A stretch of 64,000 nucleotides of DNA from Streptomyces akebiae (GCF_019599145.1 NZ_CP080647.1:8990001-9054000), one strand, 5' to 3'; shown: positions 28,102-37,247, counted from the stretch's first letter. Notes: generated from the sequence alone by a model not told the origin. Program-made: numbers and translations.

Positions 28102-28698
28102 GTGACCGGTGCACCGCGTCCGCTGCGTGCCGACGCGCGCCGCAATCGGGAACGCATCCTCGAGGTCGCCACGCGGGCGTTCTCCGAGCGAGGCGCCGAT
28201 GCCTCCCTGGACGCGATCGCCAAGGCGGCCGGCGTCGGTCCCGGTACGCTCTACCGCCACTTCCCCTCCCGTGAGGCGCTCATCGAGGCCGCCTACCGCA
28301 GCGAACTGGCCCGCGTGTGCGACAGCGCCGCCGAACTGCTGGCCGACAATCCGCCGGACAGGGCGATGCGGCTGTGGATGGACCGGTTCATCGACTACCT
28401 GGCCACCAAGAACGGCATGGCGGAGGCGCTGCGCGCGGTGGTCGCCTCCGGTGCGGATCCCTTCGCCGAAAGTCTCGACCGGCTCAGTGCCGCGATCGGC
28501 GCGCTGCTGCGAGCGGGTGCCGACGTCGGTCTCCTGCGCTCCGATGTCGACCCGCTCGACGTGGGTTTCAGCCTCGGCGGCGTATCCCTGGTCGCCAACG
28601 ACCCGGTGCATCGCGAGAGGGCGGGCCGCATGCTCGACCTGATCCTCGACGGCCTCCGTTACGGAGCCGGCCGGGACGCGTCGACGCGGACGGCGTGA
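28102..28698 (+). CDS. TetR-family transcriptional regulator
   Basis: 198 residues. The helix-turn-helix reads ILEVATRAFSERGADASL then IAKAAGVGPGTLYRHFPSR. The C-terminal domain includes FIDYLATKNGMAEALRAVV, as in the TetR_C_33-like group. GTG at 28102 has AAGGAGGAGG directly upstream. The next gene downstream encodes an LLM oxidoreductase, and between them lie two palindromes spaced 31 bases apart that look like its operators, so it probably represses that gene. Confidence 0.93.
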   Translation: MTGAPRPLRADARRNRERILEVATRAFSERGADASLDAIAKAAGVGPGTLYRHFPSREALIEAAYRSELARVCDSAAELLADNPPDRAMRLWMDRFIDYLATKNGMAEALRAVVASGADPFAESLDRLSAAIGALLRAGADVGLLRSDVDPLDVGFSLGGVSLVANDPVHRERAGRMLDLILDGLRYGAGRDASTRTA

Positions 28699-28763
28699 AG
28701 CTGTCGTCCGGTGGCGTTGTCGTCGGCTCCGGGGACGACGCGGCCGAGAGTACATCTGGACCA

Positions 28764-28809
28764 CCGGAGAGTTCTCCGGTTACGCTCCCGTCAATCGGAG
28801 CGTTCTCCG
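28764..28809. promoter_or_regulatory. Paired TetR-type operators upstream of the LLM gene
   Basis: CCGGAGAGTTCTCCGG (28764-28779) and CGGAGCGTTCTCCG (28796-28809). Both are palindromic and share CGGAG-N-GTTCTCCG plus a following TTAC. Equivalent bases are 31 apart, about three helical turns, which suits cooperative binding of two dimers on one DNA face. They lie between the TetR and LLM genes, about 100-140 bases before the LLM start. Confidence 0.75.
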
Positions 28810-28905
28810 CTTACAGTTCGCCGTGCCGCCCGAGCCGTTCCCGCGAGGGGAGGGCTCGGGTCACGGCGCCGCAGCGCACGACACGAAAAGGACCTGGACG
28901 ACCTG

Positions 28906-29775
28906 ATGAAGTTCGGCCTGCACTACTGGAACTACTCGACCCCCGACGACCCCGCGCTTATCGCTCCCACGCTGGCCGAGACCGCCCGCGTGGCCGAGCA
29001 GGCCGGTGTGGCGTCGTTCACGGTGATGGACCACTTCTTCCAGATGGACGCCATGGCTCCCGCCGAGGAACCCATGCTGGAGGGTTACACGACCCTCGGC
29101 TACTTGGCCGCGGTGACGGAGCGGATGACCCTCGGCATGCTCGTCACCGGCGTGATGTACCGGTACCCGGGAATCCTGGCCAAGACGATGACCACGCTGG
29201 ATGTGCTCTCCGGCGGGCGGAGCCGGCTCGGCATCGGCGCCTCATGGTACGAGCGGGAACAGCTCGGTCTCGGCGTCCCGGTGGTGCCGGTCGCCGAGCG
29301 CTTCGAGCGGCTGGAGGAGACACTCAGGGTCTGCCTGCAGATGTGGAGCGACGACAACGGCCCCTTCGCGGGTGAGCACTACCAGCTGGCGGAGACGCTC
29401 TGCGAACCGCGGCCGCTCAGCCGGCCCCACCCGCCCATCATGATCGGCGGCGGCGGGGAGAAGAAGACGTTGCGGCTGGTGGCCCGCTACGCCGACGCCT
29501 GCAACCTGTTCGGCTCCACTCCGGCGGAGGTGTCGCACAAGCTCGACGTACTGCGCGCGCATTGCGACGACGAGGGGCGCGACTACGACAGCATCGAGAA
29601 GACCGTGCTGCTGGTCCGCCCGGTCCTCGCGGACGTTGCCGGCACCTTGGCGGACATCGAGCAGTACGCCGCCCTGGGCGTGTCCGAGATCCTGGCGACG
29701 CCCGACCGTCACCCGGTCGAGTTCGCCACGGGGGTCGCGGAGAACCTCCTTCCGCGTCTCTCCTCCCTCGCCTGA
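28906..29775 (+). CDS. LLM-class flavin/F420-dependent oxidoreductase
   Basis: 289 residues with the luciferase-like TIM barrel. Family features are MKFGLHYWNY at the start, VMDHFFQM, GMLVTGVMYRYPGILAKTM, RLGIGASWYEREQLGLG and HPPIMIGGGGEKKTLRL. It resembles the F420-dependent subgroup more than bacterial luciferase, but the cofactor cannot be proved by eye. ATG at 28906 is used. It is probably controlled by the adjacent TetR through the paired palindromes. Confidence 0.92.
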   Translation: MKFGLHYWNYSTPDDPALIAPTLAETARVAEQAGVASFTVMDHFFQMDAMAPAEEPMLEGYTTLGYLAAVTERMTLGMLVTGVMYRYPGILAKTMTTLDVLSGGRSRLGIGASWYEREQLGLGVPVVPVAERFERLEETLRVCLQMWSDDNGPFAGEHYQLAETLCEPRPLSRPHPPIMIGGGGEKKTLRLVARYADACNLFGSTPAEVSHKLDVLRAHCDDEGRDYDSIEKTVLLVRPVLADVAGTLADIEQYAALGVSEILATPDRHPVEFATGVAENLLPRLSSLA

Positions 29776-30035
29776 TCGCTTCGGCGGGCGCCGGGTCCTG
29801 CCGTCCGGCCGGGCGCGGCACCGCGGCCGGCCGGACGCGTCGTTCCACGACGTCGGCGCTCACGTCGAGGCGTGCCCCGTCCTCGGGGAACCTCCTCCCC
29901 TCGAAACTGCCGAACGGGCCGGCCTTCACGCCTCGGCCTGGAGCGCCGGCCTCTCCTCCCGCCTCGCCAATCGTTCGTCGGTGGTCGTCTCAACGCCCTT
30001 TCGGCATACGGCGAGTGGCACGGAAGGTGCCGGCC

Positions 30036-30759
30036 GTGGCGGTCTCGGTGGTGCGGTCGGGGAAGACGATCCGTGCGGTGGTGGCCGGCGGTACGTCGTC
30101 GCCGTCCTCGACGTGGACAAGGAGGCCGCCGAGGACACCGCCCGGGACATCGCCGCCCGGCACGCCGTGGAAGCCCTCGGCCTCGCGGCGGACGTGACCG
30201 ACGTCGACGCCGTCGACGCCGCCATCGGGGCGGCCGAAGCGGCGCTCCCGCCGGTCGGGCCCTGGTGAACAACGCGGGGATCACGTCCCCGACCCGCTTC
30301 CTCGACGTCACGCCCGCGGAGTGGGACCGCATCCTCGACGTCAACGTCCGCGGCAGCTTCCTGGTGACCCACCGCGTGGCTGCCGGGATGGCCGAGCGCG
30401 GGTTCGGCCGCATCGTCTTCCTGTCGCCCGTCTCGGCCGAACGCGGAGGCGGGGTCTTCGGGGGAGTGGCCTACTCCGCAGCCAAGGCCGCCCTGCTGGG
30501 ATTCGCCAAGGCCCTCGCCTGCGAACTCGGCGCGTCCGGAGTCACGGTCAACTCCGTCGCACCGGGCCTGATCGACACCGACATCACCCAGGGCAAGCTG
30601 GACGAGGAGCGAAGGGCGGCGATGATCGCGGACGTTCCGGTATGCCGCATCGGCGCGGTCGAGGACGTCGCCGACATCATCGCCTTCCTGGCCCGGCCAG
30701 AATCCGGCTACCTCACCGGCGCGACGTACGACGTCAACGGCGGATCCCACATCCACTGA
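30036..30759 (+). pseudogene. SDR-family relic, deleted and frameshifted
   Basis: Three frames make up one SDR. GTG 30036 reads VVRSGKTIRAVVAGGTS; the frame then changes to RYVVAVLDVDKEAAEDTARD and AADVTDVDAVDAA; from about 30262 a third frame reads ALVNNAGITSPTRF to YSAAK and GYLTGATYDVNGGSH. The TGxxxGxG cofactor motif is deleted between the first two pieces. The C-terminal half, with the catalytic Ser/Tyr/Lys, remains intact but cannot be joined to a working N-terminus. Confidence 0.8.
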
Positions 30760-31056
30760 CCGAGCCCCGACCGGGGGAAGACCGACCGGCGGATCACCTG
30801 CACGCGTCCCGGCCTGCGGTCGCCCCGGCGAAGCCCCGTTCGGTCGGCTGCGGGACGGCGGTGCAGAACGCCTTCCCGCTGACGGCGCTGGTCGCGCACT
30901 TCCCACCCGTGCTCGTCCGCATAGGGTGCGAGCACATACGAACCTTTGGAGTGGCACCCGACGGACGCCTCATCCGTAGCGCAGCGGGGGACCACCTCGA
31001 CGCCTCGGCGTACGGCGTTACCTGGGGGCGAGCGCGTGAGGCCGCTCGTGCCCGTG
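30760..31056. other. Intergenic, nothing recognised
   Basis: About 300 bases between the SDR relic and the kinase stop codon. No gene, strong palindrome or repeat was identified. Confidence 0.4.
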
Positions 31057-33159
31057 TCATGGGCGGCTTTCCGCGGGCAGGCAGTTGCCGGAGGAGAAGA
31101 GTTGCGGCCATGCGCTGTTTCCCTGGTAGGCGGCGACGGCCCAGTGGGTGTAGTTCCAGTGCTTGTCGCTGTTGTACTCGGCGAGCAGTTTGGGGCAGGC
31201 GGCTTTGGTGACGACATCCTGGAAGTGGGATTGCTGGGCGCGGCCGGAGAGCGCGCCGTTGCCGTCCAAGGCCCATACGTACACCACTTTCTCGACGGGA
31301 TCGAAGCCGAGGGTGATCGCGTCGTCGTGGTCGAAGGGTTCCAGGCCGTGGCCCTCGGCGACGCGAGTCTTCCAGGCGGTGGTGATTGCCTTGACCGTGT
31401 CACCGGCGACACGGATCTCGTTCCTGTCGCTGCTGGGCAACTGGGCGGTGACGATGCCCTCGTCGGTGCCCTGGCGTTGCCCGGCTTCCTCGCTGTAGCA
31501 GCCGGAGGTGGCTCTGCCGAAGCCGAGGATGGTGGCTTCGTCCTGGCCGTCGTGGTCCTTCCAGTAGACGGAGAACCGGCCGTACGGCCAGCTGGTCGGC
31601 GCGTCCTTGAGTCGGTGGGCCAGGGTGGTGCAGGCGGCCGTCTCGCTCGCCCGCCGGAAGACCTCCTTGTAGTCGTCGGTCAGCGTGGAGATCGGTCCTC
31701 CGGTCACCATCACGGTCTGCGCGCGCCGGTTGAACGTCACCGTTGGTTTCATGAAGGACATGTCCTTCGTGGCGAGCATGGCGGTCACCTGCTCGACGAC
31801 GTCCGCCGCGGCTTTCCGCTCCTGCGTGCCGGTGGCGTCCCGGCTTGCGCTCCACTCGCCGGGGACGGGCTGGGTCTCGTCGTCCGCGCGGGTGAAGGCG
31901 GGATCGGCCACGCCGGCGAGGGGATCGGCCGGGACGGGGACGGCCCGCGGGTCGGTCACCGCCGGGCCGGTCGCCTCCGTACCGGACATGGCGGAGGCCG
32001 TCGGACCGGATGCCGTACCTGAGTCCCCCGCGCCCGTGGAGGTCGAGGCCGTTGTTCCGGCACCATCCGCCGAGTCCGTGTCTCCCACCTCCTGGCGGAA
32101 GGCCAACACGCCGCCGGTAGCCGCACCGACGACGGCTGCCGCGACCAGGACAGCGACAACGGCCCGGCGCCGGGAGGCCCTTTTCGGAGGGGCGGATGCC
32201 GGCGCGGGCCAGGACGGGTCGTCCGGGGCCGGTACGGACCACAGCGCGGTGACCAACTCACCGACGACCACCGGGTCGTTGCCCTCTCGGGTCGCCGTGT
32301 CGCCGTTGAGCGACTGGGTGGACTCCGCGGCCAGCAGCCGTGCGCAGGACTCGGCGGCCCCGGCGGCGTCCGGCCGCTCGGCGGGTTCCTTGGCGAGGGC
32401 CTTCTCCAGGATCTCCTTGAGCGCCTCGGGGATACCGTCGAGATCCGGCTCGCCGGACATGACACGGTAGGCCACTGCCTCGGGAGCACCGCTGCCGAAG
32501 GGAAGCCGGCCGGTTGCCGCATGGGCCACGAGCGCGCCCCAGGCGAACAGGTCGCCCTCCACTGCGGTGACGCCGTCGCGATAGTGCTCGGGACTGATCC
32601 AGCCCGGGCTGCCGGTCAGTACGCCGGTACGCGTGACGCTGGTGCCGTCGGCGGCGTGCGCGATGCCGAAGTCCAGGACGCGGGGGCCGGCCGGGGTCAG
32701 CAGTACGTTCTGCGGTTTGACGTCCCGGTGCACCACGCCGGCGGCATGGATCGCCGCGAGGGCCTGTGCGGTGCCGGTGGCGAAGGCGTACAAGGTGGCG
32801 TTGGTCAGCGGTCCATGGGCGGCCAGGTGCTGGGCCAGGGTCGGGCCCGGGGCGTAGGCGGTCGCCAGCCAGGGGGCGTCGGCATCGGGGTCGGCCGCCA
32901 GGAGCGGCAGCAGGAACGGGCCCTGGACCCGGGCGGAGAGCCGTATTTCACGGCGGAACCGCGCCCGGAACTCCGGATCCCCTGCCTGCACCGGATGGAT
33001 CACCTTCACCGCCACCCGGACCCCGTCGTCGGTGAGCGCGGCGTACACGGTTCCCATGCCCCCTGCTCCGAGCCGGCCGACCACACGGTAGGGGCCGACA
33101 CGGGACGGGTCACCCGGGCGAGCGGGCTGGATCCGCCCGACCGAACCAGCAGCGCTCAC
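31057..33159 (-). CDS. Membrane-anchored Ser/Thr protein kinase with extracellular sensor domain
   Basis: 700 residues. Hanks-type kinase domain with glycine loop GAGGMGTVY (32-40), Lys52 in VAVKVIHP, catalytic loop HRDVKPQN (144-151), DFG (163-165) and SPEH in the activation segment. A juxtamembrane linker leads to one membrane helix (about 333-354), then a Thr/Ser-rich stalk and about 290 outside residues with several Cys but no PASTA repeats. It phosphorylates cytoplasmic proteins in response to an external cue. The start is GTG. It is transcribed alone, opposite to the VTC operon. Confidence 0.92.
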   Translation of the reverse strand: MSAAGSVGRIQPARPGDPSRVGPYRVVGRLGAGGMGTVYAALTDDGVRVAVKVIHPVQAGDPEFRARFRREIRLSARVQGPFLLPLLAADPDADAPWLATAYAPGPTLAQHLAAHGPLTNATLYAFATGTAQALAAIHAAGVVHRDVKPQNVLLTPAGPRVLDFGIAHAADGTSVTRTGVLTGSPGWISPEHYRDGVTAVEGDLFAWGALVAHAATGRLPFGSGAPEAVAYRVMSGEPDLDGIPEALKEILEKALAKEPAERPDAAGAAESCARLLAAESTQSLNGDTATREGNDPVVVGELVTALWSVPAPDDPSWPAPASAPPKRASRRRAVVAVLVAAAVVGAATGGVLAFRQEVGDTDSADGAGTTASTSTGAGDSGTASGPTASAMSGTEATGPAVTDPRAVPVPADPLAGVADPAFTRADDETQPVPGEWSASRDATGTQERKAAADVVEQVTAMLATKDMSFMKPTVTFNRRAQTVMVTGGPISTLTDDYKEVFRRASETAACTTLAHRLKDAPTSWPYGRFSVYWKDHDGQDEATILGFGRATSGCYSEEAGQRQGTDEGIVTAQLPSSDRNEIRVAGDTVKAITTAWKTRVAEGHGLEPFDHDDAITLGFDPVEKVVYVWALDGNGALSGRAQQSHFQDVVTKAACPKLLAEYNSDKHWNYTHWAVAAYQGNSAWPQLFSSGNCLPAESRP

Positions 33160-33457
33160 GGATTGTCCGATCGGTCAGTGCGGGGAGACGTGTGAGGCTG
33201 GATGATATCTGCCCCTGCCTATCGGCTCGTAGGGGCCTGCCGCTGCTCCAGGACCTCGACGGTGTGGGCGTGCACGCGGACTTCGCCCACGCCACCTACC
33301 GCACGCGTCGGGACGACGCCCTCGCCCGCCGCGTCGACGACGCGTGACGCCGCCAAGCACAGCAAGCGGCCGCACGCGAGGTTCAGCGCCCGGTGCGCGG
33401 GGACTGCGGGCAGATGTCCACGCACGACCGGAATTCGCGGGCCGATGCTCAAAAGCG

Positions 33458-33495
33458 CGCACCCCAGGGCCCGATCGTTCGGGTCCTGGGGTGCG
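33458..33495 (-). terminator. Hairpin terminator-like structure
   Basis: CGCACCCCAGG and CCTGGGGTGCG pair perfectly, with a further CCCG/CGGG pair inside, loop ATCGTT. Read on the minus strand it is followed by GCGCTTTTG, so it would end a minus-strand transcript coming from about 33525-33713. Confidence 0.75.
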
Positions 33496-33702
33496 GCTGG
33501 GTGGGGTGTGCTTACTGGTGGTGCTTACTGGTGGGCGAGTACGGCCCAGGTGGCCTCGTAGCGCCGGTCCAGGATGTTGGCCGAGCGGATCGAGTACGGG
33601 CCGCTGGTGCGGATGAAGCATGTCACTCCTCGATCACATCCCGCCCCCCGGGACAGCGGAGCTGTCCAGCCGCGCGACCCACGGCACCGAGATATCCACG
33701 CC

Positions 33703-33748
33703 TTGACTTCCAAGTCAACGCGCGCAGTTCACTTCGTGGACACCTCGG
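33703..33748 (+). promoter_or_regulatory. Palindrome and possible PHO-box-like repeats before the VTC operon
   Basis: TTGACTT-CC-AAGTCAA (33703-33718) is a perfect 7-bp-arm palindrome. Next come two adjacent 11-base units, GTTCACTTCGT and GGACACCTCGG (33727-33748), loosely like Streptomyces PhoP direct repeats. They lie 100-145 bases before the ATG. The PhoP idea is weak and rests on the first unit. Confidence 0.35.
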
Positions 33749-33846
33749 ATACTCCTGGAATTACCTCGCAATTCTCAGCGGCTTCTCACATGCCACCGGT
33801 TTCGTGTGCTGCGTCGCCCGACCGGGCCGTACGACGAAGGAGGCGG

Positions 33847-34773
33847 ATGGTGGCGCTACCGGTGACCACACGACGGAAGTCCCCGAGCCAGGATGAGGAT
33901 CAAGGCCTGGCAGAGGAACAGCCGTTGCACGTGGCCAGCAGGCTGCACGCGTTCAACCGGTTCGAGCTGAAGTACCTGGTGCCGGTCGAGCAGGCCGCCG
34001 AGATCCGGGACGAACTGGCCGAGCGGATGGATCGTGATCTGAACAGCCCCGTCGGCGGTTACGGCGTGTGGAGTCTGTACTACGACACCCCGCAGCTGCG
34101 GTTCTACTGGGAGAAGATCGAGGGCCTGAAGTTCCGGCGCAAGCTGCGCATCCGCCACTACGGGAATCCGGACGGCGTCACCGACGAGTCCCCCGTGTGC
34201 GTGGAGATCAAACAGCGTGTCAACCGGGTCACGCAGAAGCGCCGCATCACCCTTCCGTACGGCGTCGCCCGCCAGTTGTGCGACGGCCGCCAGATGATCG
34301 AACACTCGGCGAAGGAGAGCGCCTTCGTCCAGGAGGTCCTCGAACTCGTGGTTCGGCTGAACCTCCAGCCCACCGCGATCACCGGCTACCAGCGTGAGGC
34401 CTTGGTCGGCCGCGACGCGGACACCGGGCTGCGGGTGACCTTCGACCGGCGGATCCGCGGCCGGGACCGGGACTTCCACTTCGGCACGCCGAACCCGGAG
34501 AACCGGTTCACCATCCCACCGCACCTGTCGGTGATGGAGATCAAGGTCAATGAGCGAACGCCGTACTGGATCACGGACCTGGCGGCGCGTCGGAACCTCA
34601 ACCTGATCCGCGTCTCCAAGTACGTGCAGTCCATCGAGGCGTTCGGCCTGGCGCCCCGGTCCGCCTTCCATGTCCACGAGGCTGACCACCCGCGGCCCCT
34701 CACCCCCACCACCGACCCGCTGTCCGGACAGCGGCAGGCGCACGTCGCGCCCTTGAAAGCAGGAGCACAGTGA
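33847..34773 (+). CDS. VTC-domain polyphosphate polymerase-like protein
   Basis: 308 residues with the VTC tunnel fold, known in yeast Vtc4 for making polyphosphate from ATP. Tunnel-lining charged residues are conserved in order: FELKYL (Glu40, Lys42), FRRKLRIRHY (Arg98-Arg103), CVEIKQR (Glu120, Lys122), MEIKVNER (Glu231, Lys233) and SKYVQS (Lys258). No membrane segments. ATG has AAGGAGG just upstream. Its stop overlaps the GTG start of the DUF4956 gene, so both are translationally coupled, and CotH follows. A polymerase role is inferred from the fold; bacterial members are not well characterised. Confidence 0.9.
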   Translation: MVALPVTTRRKSPSQDEDQGLAEEQPLHVASRLHAFNRFELKYLVPVEQAAEIRDELAERMDRDLNSPVGGYGVWSLYYDTPQLRFYWEKIEGLKFRRKLRIRHYGNPDGVTDESPVCVEIKQRVNRVTQKRRITLPYGVARQLCDGRQMIEHSAKESAFVQEVLELVVRLNLQPTAITGYQREALVGRDADTGLRVTFDRRIRGRDRDFHFGTPNPENRFTIPPHLSVMEIKVNERTPYWITDLAARRNLNLIRVSKYVQSIEAFGLAPRSAFHVHEADHPRPLTPTTDPLSGQRQAHVAPLKAGAQ

Positions 34774-35318
34774 ACTTCGATCTGCAGGAGCTCAGCGGTA
34801 CGTTCAGCGTCACCGACGTCGTCGTGGCCATGGCGCTGTCCTTCGTCCTGAGCACGATCATCGGCCATGTGTACCGGTACACACACCGCAACGTCTCCTA
34901 CAGCCAGTCCTACGTCCAGACCCTGGTCATCGTCGGCATGGTCGTCGCGTTGATCATGCTGGTGGTCGGGTCCAACCTCGCCCGGGCGTTCTCCCTGGTC
35001 GGAGCCCTGTCGGTGATCCGATTCCGGAACGCCATCAAGGAGACCAGGGACGTCGGCTTCGTCTTCCTGGCGATGGCGATCGGCATGGCCTGCGGTGCCC
35101 GCTTCTACACCCTCGCGGCTGTCGCGGCCGTGGTGATCTGCGTGGTCGTCGTCGTGATGTTCAAGTTCAACTGGTTCGCGCTGAGCGTCCAGCGTCAGGT
35201 CGTCAAGGTCCAGGTCCCCGCGGGCGAGGACTACTCGTCGGCCATCCGCGACGTCCTCATCCGGTACACCACCGAGTTCGAGCTGGTGAGCACGAGACAA
35301 TCCGCGGCGGCGCGCTGA
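34770..35318 (+). CDS. DUF4956 membrane protein, C-terminally frameshifted
   Basis: The readable product is 182 residues with four hydrophobic segments (about 15-35, 50-75, 90-115, 118-135) and the DUF4956 core LARAFSLVGALSVIRFRNAIKETRDVGF. Its GTG start overlaps the VTC stop (GTGA), with AGGAG upstream. After ELVST the frame drifts to RQSAAAR and stops, while a −1 shift at about 35293 gives a plausible 50-residue continuation whose TGA overlaps the CotH ATG. This protein is probably a membrane partner of VTC and CotH. The intact length would be about 225 residues. Confidence 0.85.
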   Translation: MNFDLQELSGTFSVTDVVVAMALSFVLSTIIGHVYRYTHRNVSYSQSYVQTLVIVGMVVALIMLVVGSNLARAFSLVGALSVIRFRNAIKETRDVGFVFLAMAIGMACGARFYTLAAVAAVVICVVVVVMFKFNWFALSVQRQVVKVQVPAGEDYSSAIRDVLIRYTTEFELVSTRQSAAAR

Positions 35319-35446
35319 ACGAGGTGTTCTACACAGTTCGCATGAAGAAGGGCACCGAGCCCGGTGATCTGGTGACCGCACTCCAGGAGCGGACCTCGGG
35401 CCAGCGGGTCACTGTCCTGACCGGATACGACTCGACCGACCTGTGA
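35294..35446 (+). pseudogene. Out-of-frame C-terminal 50 codons of the DUF4956 protein
   Basis: Reads ETIRGGALNEVFYTVRMKKG and on to VLTGYDSTDL, then TGA at 35444-35446, which overlaps the CotH ATG. The sequence looks like a small alpha/beta domain of the DUF4956 family, and the preserved stop-start overlap shows this was the original reading frame. A one-base deletion near 35293 separates it from the membrane part. Confidence 0.75.
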
Positions 35447-37194
35447 TGTCCGCGAGCAGCGAGACGGCCCCTCGGCGACGGCGGCTTCGGGACCGGATCC
35501 CCGTACGGCTGCGGCACCACTGGAAGCCGGCCGGAGCCCTGTGCGCGGGACTGGCGGTGATGGTCTACTTCTTCGGCGACGCCCGCATCTCACCGTACGT
35601 CACCTCCTCCTCCCGCGTGGAGGCCGACGCCATCACGGAGAACGTCGAGGGCACGGTCGATCTGTACGACACCTCGGTCTCCCACTCCATCCGACTGGAG
35701 TACGACCAGACCGACTTCACCAAGATGATGAAGGAGTTCCGCGAGGACGGGACCAAGGACTACATCGAAGCGGACCTCACCATCGACGGGGTCCACCTCG
35801 AGGACGTCGGGATCCGCCTCAAAGGCAACTCCACACTGATGTCCCTGCGCGGAAGCGGCCAGGGCATGCCCGGTGGCGGCCGGACCATGCCCGAGGGAGC
35901 CCCGCAGGGCGCCCCGGACCTGCCACAGGATGGTGGGACGGGGAGCCGGGACCGCGGCCGGGGCACCGGCGGCGGTCCCGGCGGTCCAGGCGGTGCCCCG
36001 GGCGGCATCACGCAGTACAACCTCTCCGAGAAGAAGCCCGAAGAACTGCCCTGGCTCATCAAGGTGGACGAGTTCATCGAGGGCCGCGCCTACCAGAGCG
36101 AGCGCGAGATCTCGCTGCGCCCCGGCAGCGACGGCCAGGTACCGGTGAACGAGGCGCTCTCGCTGAGCCTGACGGACACCACCGGCCAGAAGAGCGAGCG
36201 GTACGCCTTCACCTCGGTGCAGGTCAACAACCGTCCGGTCACCACCAGGTTGATGGTCGAGAGTCCGGACACGGAGTACGCCGAGTCCATCGGCGACGGC
36301 AACGGAGTCCTGTACAAGGCGCGGGCAGGCGGCAGCTTCGAGTACAGGGGTGACGACCCCAGCGACTACGAGAACTCGTTCGAACAGCTCAACAAGGTCG
36401 GCAGCCAGGACCTGGAGCCGGTCATGAAGCTCATCAAGTGGGCGAACCAGGCAACGGACGAGGAGTTCGAGAGGGAACTCGACGAGTACGTGGACGTCGA
36501 GTCGCTGGCCACGTACGTCGCCGCGCAGAACCTGCTGATGAACTTCGACGACATGGCCGGACCGGGCAAGAACTACCTGTTGTGGTACGACCTGGACACC
36601 AAGAAGTTCTCGGTCCTCGGGTGGGACTACAACCTCACCTTCAGCGGCGACGCGACGGCGGGCCCGGACGACGACATGGCCATGGGCGGCGCTCCCGGCG
36701 CTGGTGGAAGCGCTGCCAACGGGCAAAGCGGCCAGGGCAGCCAGGACACGGGCGGTCAGGGGGCGCAGAACGTACCCTCTGGCGCGCCGTCAGGGATGCC
36801 CGAGGGACTACCCGAAGGCATGCCCGAGGGCATGCCCTCAGAAATGCCCTCAGACATGCCGAGCGGTCAGGGCGGTCAGGGCGGTCAGGGCGGACAAGGC
36901 GGTCTGGCCGGCCAAGGTGAAGGCGGCGGGTTCGGCGGCCTCATGGGCCACCCCCTGAAGCAACGCTTCCTGGACTCGGACACCTTCGATTCCGTCTACA
37001 AGAAGGCCTACAAGGAGCTGTACGAGAAGTTCTACGGCTCCGGGAACGCTCTGAGGGCGCTGAATGACATCGCCGTACAGGCGGGGGAGGCCGGTGCCGA
37101 CGGGACAGAGCTGGACTCCGCCGTCGAAAAGCTGCGCAAGACGGTCACCGAGCGCGCCGCGGCGCTGAGCGAGAACAAGGAGGTGACCGGCTGA
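35446..37194 (+). CDS. CotH-family protein kinase, membrane-anchored
   Basis: About 582 residues. One N-terminal membrane helix (GALCAGLAVMVYFFG) anchors an extracellular CotH domain. CotH proteins are atypical kinases that phosphorylate spore-coat proteins in Bacillus. Core pieces include DVGIRLKGNSTL, PWLIKVDEFIEGRAYQ, GVLYKARAGG, AAQNLLMNFDDMAGPGKNYL and VLGWDYNLTFSG. Two Gly/Met/Pro-rich insertions interrupt it (about residues 135-190 and 415-505, with MPEGLPEGMPEGMPSEMPSD). The ATG overlaps the original DUF4956 stop. GTG at 35443 is an alternative start. Confidence 0.9.
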   Translation: MSASSETAPRRRRLRDRIPVRLRHHWKPAGALCAGLAVMVYFFGDARISPYVTSSSRVEADAITENVEGTVDLYDTSVSHSIRLEYDQTDFTKMMKEFREDGTKDYIEADLTIDGVHLEDVGIRLKGNSTLMSLRGSGQGMPGGGRTMPEGAPQGAPDLPQDGGTGSRDRGRGTGGGPGGPGGAPGGITQYNLSEKKPEELPWLIKVDEFIEGRAYQSEREISLRPGSDGQVPVNEALSLSLTDTTGQKSERYAFTSVQVNNRPVTTRLMVESPDTEYAESIGDGNGVLYKARAGGSFEYRGDDPSDYENSFEQLNKVGSQDLEPVMKLIKWANQATDEEFERELDEYVDVESLATYVAAQNLLMNFDDMAGPGKNYLLWYDLDTKKFSVLGWDYNLTFSGDATAGPDDDMAMGGAPGAGGSAANGQSGQGSQDTGGQGAQNVPSGAPSGMPEGLPEGMPEGMPSEMPSDMPSGQGGQGGQGGQGGLAGQGEGGGFGGLMGHPLKQRFLDSDTFDSVYKKAYKELYEKFYGSGNALRALNDIAVQAGEAGADGTELDSAVEKLRKTVTERAAALSENKEVTG

Positions 37195-37201
37195 CCTCCG
37201 G

Positions 37202-37247
37202 CGCCCCGGACGGCAGTTCCTTCCCCCGTGGGACGCCGTCCGGGGCG
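37202..37247 (+). terminator. Hairpin between CotH and the first response regulator
   Basis: CGCCCCGGACGGC (37202-37214) pairs perfectly with GCCGTCCGGGGCG (37235-37247) across a 20-base loop, seven bases after the CotH stop. It probably ends or attenuates the VTC-DUF4956-CotH transcript. Confidence 0.7.

Larger units (their letters stand above)
33160..33846. other. Long intergenic region upstream of the VTC operon
   Basis: About 690 bases. It contains a strong hairpin (33458-33495), a possible protein tail on the minus strand ending at 33525 (ANILDRRYEATWAVLAHQ) that I do not recognise, and the regulatory candidates at 33703-33748. No full gene is supported. Confidence 0.5.

Noticed and set aside
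26344..28764. 806-codon open frame on the minus strand across the aldehyde dehydrogenase and TetR genes
   Set aside because: It is the antisense shadow of genes with full motifs, a normal effect of high GC content; the translation has no recognisable domain.
33202..33561. Small plus-strand protein upstream of the VTC operon
   Set aside because: Composition is not protein-like and the frame runs through a strong hairpin.
35285..35320. Programmed −1 frameshifting in DUF4956
   Set aside because: No slippery heptamer or downstream stem was seen at the shift point; a one-base deletion is simpler. Kept as a finding only for checking.
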